From Stenotrophomonas sp. UBA2302 (GTDB lineage Bacteria; Pseudomonadota; Gammaproteobacteria; Xanthomonadales; Xanthomonadaceae), in assembly GCA_002345545.1 (NCBI GenBank), contig DDVW01000064.1, forward strand, positions 12,150 to 27,407: a DNA stretch of 15,258 nucleotides. The letters run 5' to 3'. The notes beneath the pieces are model-generated. The model was not told where the DNA came from. It ran no database searches and was given only the letters and a program-made list of their open reading frames with translations. The translations under genes and the position numbers were made by a program. Position 1 is the first letter of the stretch; each line of letters starts with the position of its first letter. Below, one piece after another: positions 1-8,081 of this stretch.

Positions 1-398
1 CCGATCACGCTGCGCGCGCCGATGCACACGTGCGGGCCGATATGGGCGCTGGCGGCCACCTGCGCGCTCGGGTCGACCACCGCGCTGGCATGGATGCCGG
101 GCTCGCGCAGCGGCACGGTCTCGAACAGCGCGCCGATCTTGGCGAAGGTCGTGTAGGGATCCTTGGCGATCAGTGCGGTGCCCGGCGCGGCGGCGGCATC
201 GTCGGCACGCAGCACCACGATGGAGGCCTTGCTGTCAGCCAGTTGCGCGCGATAGCGCGGATTGGCGAGGAAGGTCAGCTGGCCGGGACCGGCATGGGCC
301 AGCGTGGCCACTCCGGAAATGGCGGCGGACGGATCGCCATGCACCTGCAAACCGAAGCGGTCGGCAAGTTCCTGTGCGGTATGGGTAGGAATATTCAC
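1..398 (-). CDS. lpxD: UDP-3-O-(3-hydroxyacyl)glucosamine N-acyltransferase LpxD, N-terminal part (3' end outside window)
   Basis: LpxD transfers the second 3-hydroxyacyl chain from acyl-ACP to UDP-3-O-acyl-glucosamine, the third step of lipid A synthesis, in the cytoplasm. About 132 codons are visible. The N-terminal uridine-binding domain (residues 1 to about 100) carries the typical F43-LANPRYR segment. From about residue 102 the left-handed beta-helix hexapeptide repeats begin (ASAVVDP, AQVAASA, HIGPHVCIGARSVIG) and run off the left edge. The start is GTG at 398; an in-frame TAA lies four codons upstream, so no longer start is possible. No Shine-Dalgarno sequence precedes it, and a possible -10 element at 405-410 would place transcription start on the GTG. 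It lies 341 bp downstream of bamA. Family assignment is secure; the start is well supported by the forced frame. Confidence 0.95.
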   Translation of the reverse strand, partial: MNIPTHTAQELADRFGLQVHGDPSAAISGVATLAHAGPGQLTFLANPRYRAQLADSKASIVVLRADDAAAAPGTALIAKDPYTTFAKIGALFETVPLREPGIHASAVVDPSAQVAASAHIGPHVCIGARSVI

Positions 399-404
399 GT
401 GGCG

Positions 405-433
405 AGTTTACAGCCTGTGCAGGTGGTGGTCAT
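405..433 (-). promoter_or_regulatory. Possible lpxD promoter giving a leaderless mRNA
   Basis: On the minus strand, ATGACC (428-433, -35-like, 4 of 6) and TAAACT (405-410, -10-like, 4 of 6) are separated by 17 bp. Seven nucleotides past the -10 box lies the G of the lpxD GTG start, so the transcript would have no leader. The absence of a Shine-Dalgarno sequence agrees with this. Neither box is a strong match, so the call is tentative. Confidence 0.35.
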
Positions 434-672
434 GCCGACCGGCTGGTTGAGGCGTCGTGCGCACAGCCGTCCAGAAACCGCCACAAAGGGTAGGTTGCCG
501 GCCGGAAAAGGAAACAGGCGTTCGTGGTGCTTCCGGCTGGCCGATAACGGAAACCCTGTGCCGGAAGCCTGAAACGACCAGAGCTGCACGCTGACAGCCT
601 TGGAGGAAAGCCCGCGCTGACGAAGGGGGGGCACGCACAGGCGCGGGGATCCCGAACGCCGGAGCGTGCCCT

Positions 673-723
673 GGTTCTACACCGTGGCGTAGAACCGGAT
701 AGAGCCGGGGCACTGGCCCCGGC
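673..723. repeat. Tandem hairpins downstream of bamA, possible GTAG-type REP element
   Basis: Two perfect 8-bp stems lie side by side. GGTTCTAC (673-680) pairs with GTAGAACC (689-696) across an 8-nt loop. GCCGGGGC (704-711) pairs with GCCCCGGC (716-723) across the loop ACTG. The GTAG tetranucleotide followed by a GC-rich stem-loop resembles the short REP family known from Stenotrophomonas. No U-tract follows on the minus strand, so it is not a canonical intrinsic terminator, but it may stabilise the bamA 3' end or attenuate read-through into lpxD. The hairpins are seen directly; the REP identity is inference. Confidence 0.5.
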
Positions 724-739
724 CAAGCGGATCAGCTCG

Positions 740-3202
740 TCAGAACTGGCCGCCGAAGGTGAACTGCAGGCGCTCGATCTCGTCGCCATCCTTCTTCTTC
801 AGCGGGAATGCGTAGCTGATCGAAATCGGTCCGACCGGCGCGCGCCACAGCAGGGCGATACCGGTGGATGCACGCAGTTCGTTGGCCTTGAAGTTGTTGG
901 TGCCGGCGTAGACGTTGCCGACATCGAGGAAGGCCGAGACGCGTGCCGACGGGCTGTCGAACAGCTTCGGGAAGTAGGCCTCGATCGAGCCGACCGTCTT
1001 CACCGAGCCGCCCAGCGGCTGGCCGTTGTAGTAGCCGCCCATCGGTTCCGAACGCGGGCCGAGGGTGTTGTCCTCGAAGCCGCGCACCGAGTTGGTGCCA
1101 CCGGCGTAGAAGTTCTCGAAGAACGGCAGGCCCGAAGCGACCACCTGGCGGTGGTTGGCGCCGGGGGTGCCGCAGTCGACGACTTCGGTGGTGGCGGGCT
1201 TGCCCGGTACCGCCGGGGTATCGCCGTCGGCGGGAATGCCGGGAACGGCGGGAATGTCGTTCCAGCAGATGTCGCGGACCTTGTCGCTGCCGTAGGAGTC
1301 GCCGTAGCCCAGCTCCAGGCGGGTGTTGATGACCAGCGACGGCATGATCGGCCAGTACTTGGAGATCTGGTAGCTGAGCTTGTAGTACTCGGCCGTCGAA
1401 CCCGGCAGGGTGGCTTCTAGACCTAGGCGCTGGTAGGTGCCGCGGGTCGGCATGAAGTAGTCGTTGCGGGTATCGCGGGCCCAGCCCAGCTCGGTACGCC
1501 AGGAGTGGAAAGTGCGCGTGCCCATCGCATCGATGTAATCGATGATGGCCTTCGGCGTGTAACCGCTGTAGGTCGTGATCTGGTTGCTGTCGATGCCGAA
1601 CATCAGCGAGAACGCGTCGTTCTCGGTGATCGGCACGCCGAACACCACCTGCGCAGCACCGTTGGTGCTGTTGTACTGGGCGGTGTTGAAGTCCGAATAA
1701 TCCAGCTCGCGCCAGGACAGGTTGTAGCCCAGCGAGACGCCGTCATCGGTGAAATACGGATTCATGTAGGAGAAGCCGTAGCGCTGCAGGTAGCTGCTGC
1801 GCGAGGCATCCACCGAGACCCGGTTGCCGCCGCCGAGGAAGTTGTTCTGCGACAGCTGGATCGAGGTGGTCATGCCGTAGGACTGCGAATAGCCCAGGCC
1901 GAACACGAAGCTGCCGGAAGTGGTTTCCTTGACGTTGTAGACCACGTCCACCTGGTCGTTGCTGCCGGTGACCGGGTTGGATTCGACATCGACGGATTCG
2001 AAATAGCCCAGCCGTTGCAGGCGGATCTTGGAACGGTCGATCGCCGCCTGCGAATACCAGCTGTTCTCGAACTGCCGCATCTCGCGGCGCAGCACCTCGT
2101 CGGCGGTGCGGGTGTTGCCCTTGAACACGATGCGGCGCACGGCCACGCGCGGGCCCGGCACCACCTGCATGTTCACCGCCACGGTGCGGTCGGCGCGGTT
2201 GCTGGTCGGAATCGGATTGACCTTGGCGAAGGCGTAGCCGACGTTGGACAGGCTGTTGGTGATCGCGTCGGCACTGAACTCCAGCAGGGCACGCGAGAAC
2301 GTGTCGCCTGCCTTCTGGATCACCATGCGCTCCACATCCTCCTGCGGAAGAATGGTGTCGCCGGTGACCTTGATCTCGGAAATCTTGTACTGCTCACCCT
2401 CGGTCACGCCGGCGGTGATGAACATGTCGCGCTTGTCGGGGCTGATCGAGACCTGGGTGGAATCGATGCTGAAATCGACATAGCCACGGTCCAGATACCA
2501 GGAATTCAGCTTTTCCAGGTCACCGGACAGCTTTTCCTTGGAGTACTGGTCATCGCGGCGGTACCACGAAGCCCAGTTGTGCTCCTTGGATTCCCAGGTG
2601 TCGAGGATGTCCTCGGCCTCGTATTTCTCCGTACCCACCAGATTGACGTGCTGGATCTTGGCGGCCTTGCCTTCCTTGACGGCAATGGCCACGTCCACGC
2701 GGTTGCGGTCCAGCGGGCTCACCGTCGGGGTGATCTCCACGTTGTACTTGCCGCGGTCGTTGTACTGGCGGCGCAGCTCCTGGGTCACGCGGTCCAGGCT
2801 CAGGCGGTCGAAGGTGCCACCTTCGCTCAGGCCGATGTCGCTCAGGCCCTTGAGCAGCTGCTCGCTCTTGATGTCCTTGTTGCCGGTGACGGTCAGCTTG
2901 TTGATCGCCGGACGTTCCTTGACCGTGACCACGAGGATGTCGCCCTGGCGGTCCAGCTGCACGTCTTCGAAAAAGCCGGTCTTGTACAGCGCACGGATGG
3001 TGTCGCCGACCTTGGCGTCGTCAACGGTGTCGCCACGCTCGATCGGCAGATAGGTGAACACCGTACCGGAGGAGATGCGCTGCAGGCCGTCCACGCGGAT
3101 GTCGCTGGCGGTGAAGGGCTCGGCCGCCAGCGCAAGCGCGGGCAGGGCCAGACCGGCAGCAAGGGCGAGGGCTAGCAGGCGGCGATTGGGAAGTCGCGTC
3201 AT
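740..3202 (-). CDS. bamA: Outer membrane protein assembly factor BamA
   Basis: BamA is the Omp85-family core of the BAM complex, which folds and inserts beta-barrel proteins into the outer membrane. The 820-residue product (E. coli 810) has a signal peptide (MTRLPNRR, hydrophobic core, cleavage near residue 26-27 before EPFTASD). Five POTRA domains follow (about 28-430), then a 16-strand barrel ending in the outer-membrane terminal signature LQFTFGGQF. The diagnostic loop 6 motif VRGF is at 706-709, after PFFENFYAGG. Just before it is an insertion bounded by C646 and C677 that E. coli BamA lacks. The start at 3202 gives a normal signal peptide. An in-frame ATG at 3274 overlapping the rseP stop would add 24 residues and is less likely. 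bamA follows rseP by 71 nt, consistent with an envelope operon. Identification is secure. Confidence 0.97.
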   Translation of the reverse strand: MTRLPNRRLLALALAAGLALPALALAAEPFTASDIRVDGLQRISSGTVFTYLPIERGDTVDDAKVGDTIRALYKTGFFEDVQLDRQGDILVVTVKERPAINKLTVTGNKDIKSEQLLKGLSDIGLSEGGTFDRLSLDRVTQELRRQYNDRGKYNVEITPTVSPLDRNRVDVAIAVKEGKAAKIQHVNLVGTEKYEAEDILDTWESKEHNWASWYRRDDQYSKEKLSGDLEKLNSWYLDRGYVDFSIDSTQVSISPDKRDMFITAGVTEGEQYKISEIKVTGDTILPQEDVERMVIQKAGDTFSRALLEFSADAITNSLSNVGYAFAKVNPIPTSNRADRTVAVNMQVVPGPRVAVRRIVFKGNTRTADEVLRREMRQFENSWYSQAAIDRSKIRLQRLGYFESVDVESNPVTGSNDQVDVVYNVKETTSGSFVFGLGYSQSYGMTTSIQLSQNNFLGGGNRVSVDASRSSYLQRYGFSYMNPYFTDDGVSLGYNLSWRELDYSDFNTAQYNSTNGAAQVVFGVPITENDAFSLMFGIDSNQITTYSGYTPKAIIDYIDAMGTRTFHSWRTELGWARDTRNDYFMPTRGTYQRLGLEATLPGSTAEYYKLSYQISKYWPIMPSLVINTRLELGYGDSYGSDKVRDICWNDIPAVPGIPADGDTPAVPGKPATTEVVDCGTPGANHRQVVASGLPFFENFYAGGTNSVRGFEDNTLGPRSEPMGGYYNGQPLGGSVKTVGSIEAYFPKLFDSPSARVSAFLDVGNVYAGTNNFKANELRASTGIALLWRAPVGPISISYAFPLKKKDGDEIERLQFTFGGQF

Positions 3203-3273
3203 GTCACGTCCGGTTGGAGTCGATTTCAGTGTTGCGTGGGTGCCGGCGTATGACGACAGCAGGAAAAATTTCA

Positions 3274-4626
3274 TCAGGGGACAAGGCTGAGGATGTCGTT
3301 GTAGAACGCCAGTCCCATCAACCCGGCCAGCAGCGCCAGACCGATGAACTGGCCCGTTGCCATGGCGCGCTCGCTCAGCGGGCTGCCCTTGACCAACTCG
3401 ATAAGGTAATACAGCAGGTGGCCGCCGTCCAAGACCGGGATGGGCAGCAGGTTGATGATGCACAGGCTCAGCGACAGCAGCGCCAGGAAATACAGGAACC
3501 AGTCGACACCGCGCTCGGCCGAGGCGTTGGCCACGCGGGCAATGGTGATCGGCCCGGAGATGTTCTTGACCGAGGCATGCCCGGTCAGCATGCGCCGCAT
3601 CATTCCCAGCGAATCGCTGGCCAGTTTGCCGGTTTCGCGGATGGCGGCCGGGATCGCCGCAAACGGGCCGTACTGCTGGCGGGCGTCATAGGTGGCGGCC
3701 TTGCCGGTGACAAAGCCCACACCGATCAGCCAGCGCGGCTTGCCGTCCTGGCCTTCGCCGGCGGTCGGGGTGAGCTCCAGCGCAAGGCGCTCACCGTTGC
3801 GCTCGATATCCAGCATGCCGCCGCCGCGCTCACCCAGTTGCTGCACCAGCGGTGCGACCTGATCGGCGCTTTCCACGCGCTGGCCGTCGATGGCGAGGAT
3901 GCGGTCGCCCGGCTCCAGCACGCCGTTGGCGGCGGAGTCCTCCAGCACCGAGTCGATCAGCGCCGGCTGCAGCCAGAACTGCCAGATGAAGCCGCTCTGT
4001 ACCGGGACATTGCGCTCGTCGAAACCCTGCGGCAGCTGTGAAAGCGGCAGGATGCGGGTGCGCTCGTTCTCCAGCGCATCACGGACTTTGACGCGTGCAT
4101 CCTGATGGTCCATCGCCGCCGTGGTGAGGGCCAGGCTGGCCTCGGCCCAGGTGTCCACCGGGCGCCCGTCGACCTCGAAAATGCGGTCGCCGGTGGCGAA
4201 GCCGGCCTGCTGGGCCATGCCGGTGGTACGGCCGATGGTGGCCGAGTAGTCCTGCTTGCCGATCACGAACATCGCCCACAGCAGGGCAATGCACAGGATC
4301 AGGTTGGCGGCCGGGCCGGCGGCGACAATGGCGATGCGCTGCCAGACGCTCTTGTTGTTGAAGGCCACGGCGCGCTCACCGGCGGCAACGTCGCCCTCGC
4401 GCTCGTCCAGCATTTTCACGTAGCCGCCCAGCGGAATGGCGGCGATGGCGAATTCGGTGCCGTTGCGGTTACGTCGGCTCCACAGCGGCTTGCCGAATCC
4501 GACCGAAAAGCGCAGCACTTTGACGCCGCAGCGGCGCGCCACCCAGTAATGGCCGAACTCGTGGAAGGTGACCAGCAGCCCGAGGCTGACGATCATCCAC
4601 CACACGGAGCCGAGGAAGTCACCCAT
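3274..4626 (-). CDS. rseP: RIP metalloprotease RseP (site-2 protease)
   Basis: RseP is an inner-membrane zinc metalloprotease that cuts anti-sigma factor RseA after DegS, releasing sigmaE during envelope stress; it also clears remnant signal peptides. The product has 450 residues, the same as E. coli. The catalytic HEFGH motif is at 22-26 in the first membrane segment. Two PDZ domains occupy the periplasmic middle (roughly 120-310). The third zinc ligand lies in NLLPIPVLDGG with D400, followed by the last membrane helices. All key residues are present. The start ATG at 4626 places the zinc motif exactly as in E. coli; longer readings overlap dxr. It lies 26 nt downstream of dxr and is probably co-transcribed with dxr and bamA. 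No clear Shine-Dalgarno sequence is visible. Confidence 0.97.
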   Translation of the reverse strand: MGDFLGSVWWMIVSLGLLVTFHEFGHYWVARRCGVKVLRFSVGFGKPLWSRRNRNGTEFAIAAIPLGGYVKMLDEREGDVAAGERAVAFNNKSVWQRIAIVAAGPAANLILCIALLWAMFVIGKQDYSATIGRTTGMAQQAGFATGDRIFEVDGRPVDTWAEASLALTTAAMDHQDARVKVRDALENERTRILPLSQLPQGFDERNVPVQSGFIWQFWLQPALIDSVLEDSAANGVLEPGDRILAIDGQRVESADQVAPLVQQLGERGGGMLDIERNGERLALELTPTAGEGQDGKPRWLIGVGFVTGKAATYDARQQYGPFAAIPAAIRETGKLASDSLGMMRRMLTGHASVKNISGPITIARVANASAERGVDWFLYFLALLSLSLCIINLLPIPVLDGGHLLYYLIELVKGSPLSERAMATGQFIGLALLAGLMGLAFYNDILSLVP

Positions 4627-4652
4627 GGGCAAGGTTCGATTGGAAGGAAGTG

Positions 4653-5852
4653 TCAGGCATGGGGCAGGCGGGTGATGGTGCTTTCGGTGATCTGGCGGGC
4701 GTGTGCATCGATTGCCAGCAGGGCGTCCAGTGTATCGACCGCTTCGCCGGGCAGGGTGGAAAGGGTGTGTTCGACCAGGGCGGGAATGGACAGGAAGCCG
4801 GTACGGCCCTGAAGAAAGGCTGAAACAGCGACTTCGTTGGCCGCGTTCAGGATGGCCGGCGTGCTGCCGCCGGCGTCCATCGCCTGCCAGGCCAGGCGCA
4901 GGCAGGGGAATGCCTCCAGATCTGGCGCTTCGAAATCGAGCCGGCCCTGGCTGAGCAGGTCCAGCCCGGAGACACCCGACTCGATGCGCTGCGGCCAGCC
5001 CAGGCCCACCGCCAGCGTGGTGCGCATGTCCGGCAGGCCCAGTTGGGCGAGGGTGGAGCCATCGATGAATTCGACCAGCGAATGCACCAGGCTTTGCGGA
5101 TGCACCAGCACGTCGATGCGCGAGCCGGCGATGTTGAACAGGTGGTGGGCCTCGATGACCTCCAGCCCCTTGTTCATCAGCGTGGCCGAATCGACCGAGA
5201 TTTTCGGTCCCATCGACCACTTCGGGTGCGCAACCGCCTGTGCGGGAGTTACGGCTTCCAGTTCGGCACGCGTGCGTCCGCGGAACGGGCCGCCGGACGC
5301 GGTGAGGATGATCCGGCGGACACCGGCCCCCTCGACGCTGGCATCGCGCGAACGCAGGCACTGGAAGATGGCGTTGTGCTCGCTGTCGATCGGAATGATT
5401 TCCGCCCCGGCAGCGGCCGCTTCACGGGTCAGCAGTTCGCCCGCCAGTACCAGCGATTCCTTGTTGGCCAGCAGCAGGCGTTTGCCGGCACGGGCGGCGG
5501 CAAGCGTGGACGACAGCCCGGCTGCGCCGACAATCGCCGCCACGACGGTGTCACAGCTGTCGCTGGCGGCCAGCGCGTCCAGCGCTTCGGGACCGGCATG
5601 GGGCTGCGTGCTCAGGCCGGCATCGGCCAAGCCTGAACGCAGACGTTCATACAGCGCCGGATCGGCGATGGCGGCGTGGTCCGGCCGGTGCGTGCGACAC
5701 AGTGCGACCAGCGCTTCCACATTGCTGCCTGCAGCCAGCACGCTGGCGCGCATCCGTGCAGGGTGGCGGGCGATGACATCCAGTGCCGAGGTGCCGATCG
5801 AGCCGGTGGCACCGAGGATCGCGACCTGCCGCGGGGAAAAAGAGACGGACAT
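4653..5852 (-). CDS. dxr: 1-deoxy-D-xylulose 5-phosphate reductoisomerase
   Basis: Dxr converts 1-deoxy-D-xylulose 5-phosphate to 2-C-methyl-D-erythritol 4-phosphate using NADPH, the committed step of the MEP isoprenoid pathway, which feeds the undecaprenyl carrier made by UppS. The product has 399 residues (E. coli 398). The NADPH-binding GATGSIG motif is at 14-20. The metal and substrate site is intact: DSEHNAIFQ with D156 and E158, the SGGPFR segment, and [10 protein letters not shown] with E231 and E234. The start ATG at 5852 follows the cdsA stop by one nucleotide (TGA-C-ATG), which suggests translational coupling. A longer in-frame reading to 5912 would overlap cdsA and add non-conserved residues. 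Identification is secure. Confidence 0.97.
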   Translation of the reverse strand: MSVSFSPRQVAILGATGSIGTSALDVIARHPARMRASVLAAGSNVEALVALCRTHRPDHAAIADPALYERLRSGLADAGLSTQPHAGPEALDALAASDSCDTVVAAIVGAAGLSSTLAAARAGKRLLLANKESLVLAGELLTREAAAAGAEIIPIDSEHNAIFQCLRSRDASVEGAGVRRIILTASGGPFRGRTRAELEAVTPAQAVAHPKWSMGPKISVDSATLMNKGLEVIEAHHLFNIAGSRIDVLVHPQSLVHSLVEFIDGSTLAQLGLPDMRTTLAVGLGWPQRIESGVSGLDLLSQGRLDFEAPDLEAFPCLRLAWQAMDAGGSTPAILNAANEVAVSAFLQGRTGFLSIPALVEHTLSTLPGEAVDTLDALLAIDAHARQITESTITRLPHA

Positions 5853-5853
5853 G

Positions 5854-6675
5854 TCAGAAACCGAAGATTTCCTTGCCCAGCGCAAATACCGGCAAGGCGG
5901 CCAGGACGCCATCGATGCGGTCCAGTACGCCGCCGTGGCCGGGAATCAGATGGCCGGAGTCCTTGGCGCCGGCATGGCGCTTGAGCAGGCTCTCGAACAG
6001 ATCGCCCAGCACCGAGGCCAGTACCGTTACCGTGGCCACCAGCAGCAGCCAGCCCAGGCCGGACAGCTGCACACCGGCGATCCAACCGAATACGCAGGCA
6101 GTGAGCAGGCCGGCAACCAGCCCGCCGAGCAGGCCTTCCACTGTCTTGTTCGGGCTCACCCGCGGCGCCAGCTTGTGCTTGCCGAAGGCGCGACCAGCGA
6201 AATAGGCCCCCGAGTCGGCCGCCCAGACGATGGCCAGTGCGGTCAGCAGCCAGCGGTTGCCGGCCGGCTCGCTGGCGTGGATCAGGGCCAGCGCGGTCCA
6301 GGCCGGAACGATCGCCAGCGTCGCCGCGGCCAGCTTGAGCATCCGCGCGGACGCTTCGCCCTGTGCGCCGAAATTGAAGAAACGCAGCCACAGCAGCGCG
6401 CCCATCCAGAAGCCGACGCCGACCAATGTGGCCAGCTGGAACAGTACAGTGCTGCCGGCCGAGGCCCACACCAGCAGCACCATCAGCAGCAGGTTCAGCA
6501 CCAGCAGCACGGTACGCGGCAGGCCGTCGACGCCGGTCAGCTTGAGCCACTCCCACAGGCCGGTCAGGAAGACCAGTGCGGCAGCGGCCACCAGCCACTG
6601 GGTGGGGAGCAGCAGGATCGCGCAGATGGCGGCCGGGGCCATGATCAGTGCGGCGATGACTCGGGTTTTGGTCAT
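5854..6675 (-). CDS. cdsA: Phosphatidate cytidylyltransferase (CDP-diacylglycerol synthase)
   Basis: CdsA makes CDP-diacylglycerol from phosphatidic acid and CTP in the inner membrane, the branch point for phospholipid synthesis. The product has 273 residues and is strongly hydrophobic, with about eight membrane segments starting directly after MTKTR. Near the C-terminus, at 229-255, is the full CDP-diglyceride synthase signature: SLLKR, then AKDSG, then [11 protein letters not shown]. The start ATG at 6675 overlaps the uppS stop as ATGA (6672-6675), a standard coupling arrangement. Longer readings upstream would lie over uppS and carry no conserved sequence. It forms a continuous unit with uppS and dxr. 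Identification is secure. Confidence 0.96.
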   Translation of the reverse strand: MTKTRVIAALIMAPAAICAILLLPTQWLVAAAALVFLTGLWEWLKLTGVDGLPRTVLLVLNLLLMVLLVWASAGSTVLFQLATLVGVGFWMGALLWLRFFNFGAQGEASARMLKLAAATLAIVPAWTALALIHASEPAGNRWLLTALAIVWAADSGAYFAGRAFGKHKLAPRVSPNKTVEGLLGGLVAGLLTACVFGWIAGVQLSGLGWLLLVATVTVLASVLGDLFESLLKRHAGAKDSGHLIPGHGGVLDRIDGVLAALPVFALGKEIFGF

Positions 6676-7442
6676 GGGCTTGCGGTCTCCGTTGCCGCGG
6701 CAATCTGGGCGCTGGTCAGGCCAAAGCGGCGCTCCCGCAGGCTGTAGTCGTCCAATGCCTGCTGCAACACGCCGGCATCGAAGTCCGGCCACAGCACGTC
6801 AGTGAACCACAGCTCCGCATAGGCCAGCTGCCAGAGCAGGAAATTGCTGATACGGGTGTCGCCGCCGGTGCGGATGAACAGGTCCGGTGGCGGCAGGTCG
6901 GCCAGGGCGACGTGGCGCGCCAGCGCCTGTTCGTCGATCTGGTCCACAGTCAAGGTGCCGGCAGCGACCTGCGCTGCCAGGACGCGGGCGGCCTGGGCGA
7001 TATCCTGTCGTCCGCCATAGCTGGCGGCGATGGCCAGGGTCATGCTGGTGTTGCCGGACGTACGCTGTTCCGAGCGTGTCATCCGTTCCAGGATGGCGCT
7101 GCTGAAGCGGCTGCGATCACCGATGAAGCGGATGCGGACGCCGCGCCGGTGGAGCTCGTCCACCTCGCGGTCCAGTGCGCCGAGGAACAGCTTCATCAGC
7201 GCATCGACTTCATCCTTCGGGCGACCCCAGTTCTCACTTGAGAACGCGAACAGCGTCAGCGCACCGACACCCCGCTCAAGGCAGAAGTCGATGGTGCGGT
7301 TGACCGCGCGCGCGCCGGCACGATGTCCGATCATGCGCGGCCGGCGACGCTGCTGCGCCCAGCGGCCATTGCCATCCATGATGATGGCGATGTGCTCCGG
7401 TATACGCGGTGCAGGGCTGCCGCTGGGTGGGACGGACGGCAC
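6672..7442 (-). CDS. uppS: Undecaprenyl diphosphate synthase (cis-prenyltransferase)
   Basis: UppS adds eight isopentenyl units in cis to farnesyl diphosphate. The product is undecaprenyl diphosphate, the lipid carrier for peptidoglycan and O-antigen. The 256-residue product matches the family length (E. coli 253). The catalytic motif HIAIIMDGNGRWA holds D23. Further conserved blocks are present: GHRAGARAV, LTLFAFSSENWGRP, and near the C-terminus DLFIRTGGDTRISNFLLWQLAYAELWF, with the isopentenyl-binding arginines. The start codon is GTG at 7442, three nucleotides after the frr stop (TGA-CCC-GTG). No ATG lies between that stop and the catalytic motif. The tight spacing indicates co-translation with frr and cdsA. 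Identification is secure. Confidence 0.97.
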   Translation of the reverse strand: MPSVPPSGSPAPRIPEHIAIIMDGNGRWAQQRRRPRMIGHRAGARAVNRTIDFCLERGVGALTLFAFSSENWGRPKDEVDALMKLFLGALDREVDELHRRGVRIRFIGDRSRFSSAILERMTRSEQRTSGNTSMTLAIAASYGGRQDIAQAARVLAAQVAAGTLTVDQIDEQALARHVALADLPPPDLFIRTGGDTRISNFLLWQLAYAELWFTDVLWPDFDAGVLQQALDDYSLRERRFGLTSAQIAAATETASP

Positions 7443-7445
7443 GGG

Positions 7446-8000
7446 TCAGACCGCCATCAGTTCCTGTTCTTTGAGCTTCACCACTTCGTCGATGTCCTTG
7501 ATCGCCTTGTCGGTGAGCTTCTGCACGTCGTCTTCGCCGCGCTTCTTGTCGTCTTCGCTGATGGCCTTGTCCTTGAGCAGCTTGGCCACTTCCTTGTTGG
7601 CATCCTGGCGGATGTTGCGCACGGCGATCTTGGCGCCTTCGCCTTCCTTCTGCACCTGCTTGGCCAGCTCCTTGCGGCGCTCCTCGGTCGGAGGCGGCAG
7701 GTTGATGCGGATGGCCGTGCCCATCGTATTGGGCGTCAGCTCGGCGTTGTACAGGCCCTTCTCGATTTCCTTCACCATGCTCTTGTCGAACGGGGTGACC
7801 AGCAGCGAATGGGCGTCCGCATTGGAAACCGATGCCACCTGGTTCAGCGGCGTGTGCGGGTTGCCGTAGGCATTGACGGTGATCCGGTCCAGCAGCGCGG
7901 GGGAAGCGCGGCCGGTACGGATGGTGGTGAGGGTGTGGCGCAGAGCGTCGATGCTCTTGGTCATGCGCGCTTGCGCATCTTGCTTGATGTCGTTGATCAT
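7446..8000 (-). CDS. frr: Ribosome recycling factor
   Basis: RRF works with EF-G to split the post-termination ribosome and release mRNA and tRNA. The product has 184 residues (E. coli 185). Conserved segments are TIRTGRASPALLD, the hinge and domain II region around NADAHSLLVTPFDKSMV, the RINLPPPTEERRKEL signature, and VRNIRQDANKEV with the conserved arginine R131. The start ATG at 8000 has a clear Shine-Dalgarno sequence, AAGGA, seven nucleotides upstream. A perfect TATAAT lies at 8033-8038, so the gene probably has its own promoter as well as any read-through from pyrH, and it heads the packed frr-uppS-cdsA-dxr-rseP-bamA run. Identification is secure. Confidence 0.97.
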   Translation of the reverse strand: MINDIKQDAQARMTKSIDALRHTLTTIRTGRASPALLDRITVNAYGNPHTPLNQVASVSNADAHSLLVTPFDKSMVKEIEKGLYNAELTPNTMGTAIRINLPPPTEERRKELAKQVQKEGEGAKIAVRNIRQDANKEVAKLLKDKAISEDDKKRGEDDVQKLTDKAIKDIDEVVKLKEQELMAV

Positions 8001-8032
8001 CGCCGAATCCTTGATGTTTCTTGAACCGGTCG

Positions 8033-8038
8033 ATTATA
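8033..8038 (-). promoter_or_regulatory. Candidate frr promoter, -10 element TATAAT
   Basis: The 81-bp pyrH-frr gap contains a perfect consensus -10 hexamer, TATAAT, on the minus strand. Transcription would begin near 8026, giving a leader of about 26 nt that includes the AAGGA ribosome binding site. No convincing -35 box is seen at 16-18 bp; GTCAGG is the nearest and is poor. It could serve as the internal promoter of the frr to bamA envelope operon. Confidence 0.45.
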
Positions 8039-8081
8039 GGCGAACCCTGCAGCTGCCTGACCGGAACCGTGTAATGGAAGG

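Larger units (their letters stand above)
399..739. other. bamA-lpxD intergenic spacer, non-coding
   Basis: This 341-bp stretch separates the bamA stop from the lpxD start. I find no credible gene in it: its short open frames resemble no known protein and none resembles the periplasmic chaperone Skp/OmpH, which sits here in enteric bacteria. It holds two adjacent hairpins next to bamA (673-696 and 704-723), a loose inverted repeat GCCGGAA/TTCCGGC at 501-507 and 531-537, and a further GTAG followed by a GC-rich segment at 490-506. The lpxD promoter candidate is at its lpxD end. Confidence 0.7.

Noticed and set aside
399..634. Possible small gene (79 codons, minus strand) between bamA and lpxD
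   Set aside because: No ribosome site, no similarity to Skp or any known small protein, and its composition is like the other non-coding frames.
1505..3175. A 556-codon open frame on the plus strand opposite bamA
   Set aside because: An antisense shadow; the minus strand encodes BamA with all POTRA and barrel motifs.
3203..3274. Upstream in-frame ATG of bamA overlapping the rseP stop, adding 24 residues starting MKFFLLSS
   Set aside because: The start at 3202 already gives a standard basic-hydrophobic-AxA signal peptide; the longer form would bury it. No ribosome site favours the longer form, though the overlap with the rseP stop leaves some doubt.
4627..5361. Reading frame continuing upstream of rseP through dxr, suggesting a longer RseP
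   Set aside because: It overlaps dxr in another frame, has no conserved sequence, and ATG 4626 puts HEFGH at the family position.
5853..5912. Longer start for dxr
   Set aside because: It would overlap the end of cdsA by about 60 nt and add residues not found in the family; ATG 5852 sits one base after the cdsA stop.
4837..6747. A 636-codon open frame on the plus strand opposite dxr and cdsA
   Set aside because: An antisense shadow of two confidently identified genes, with no recognisable motif.
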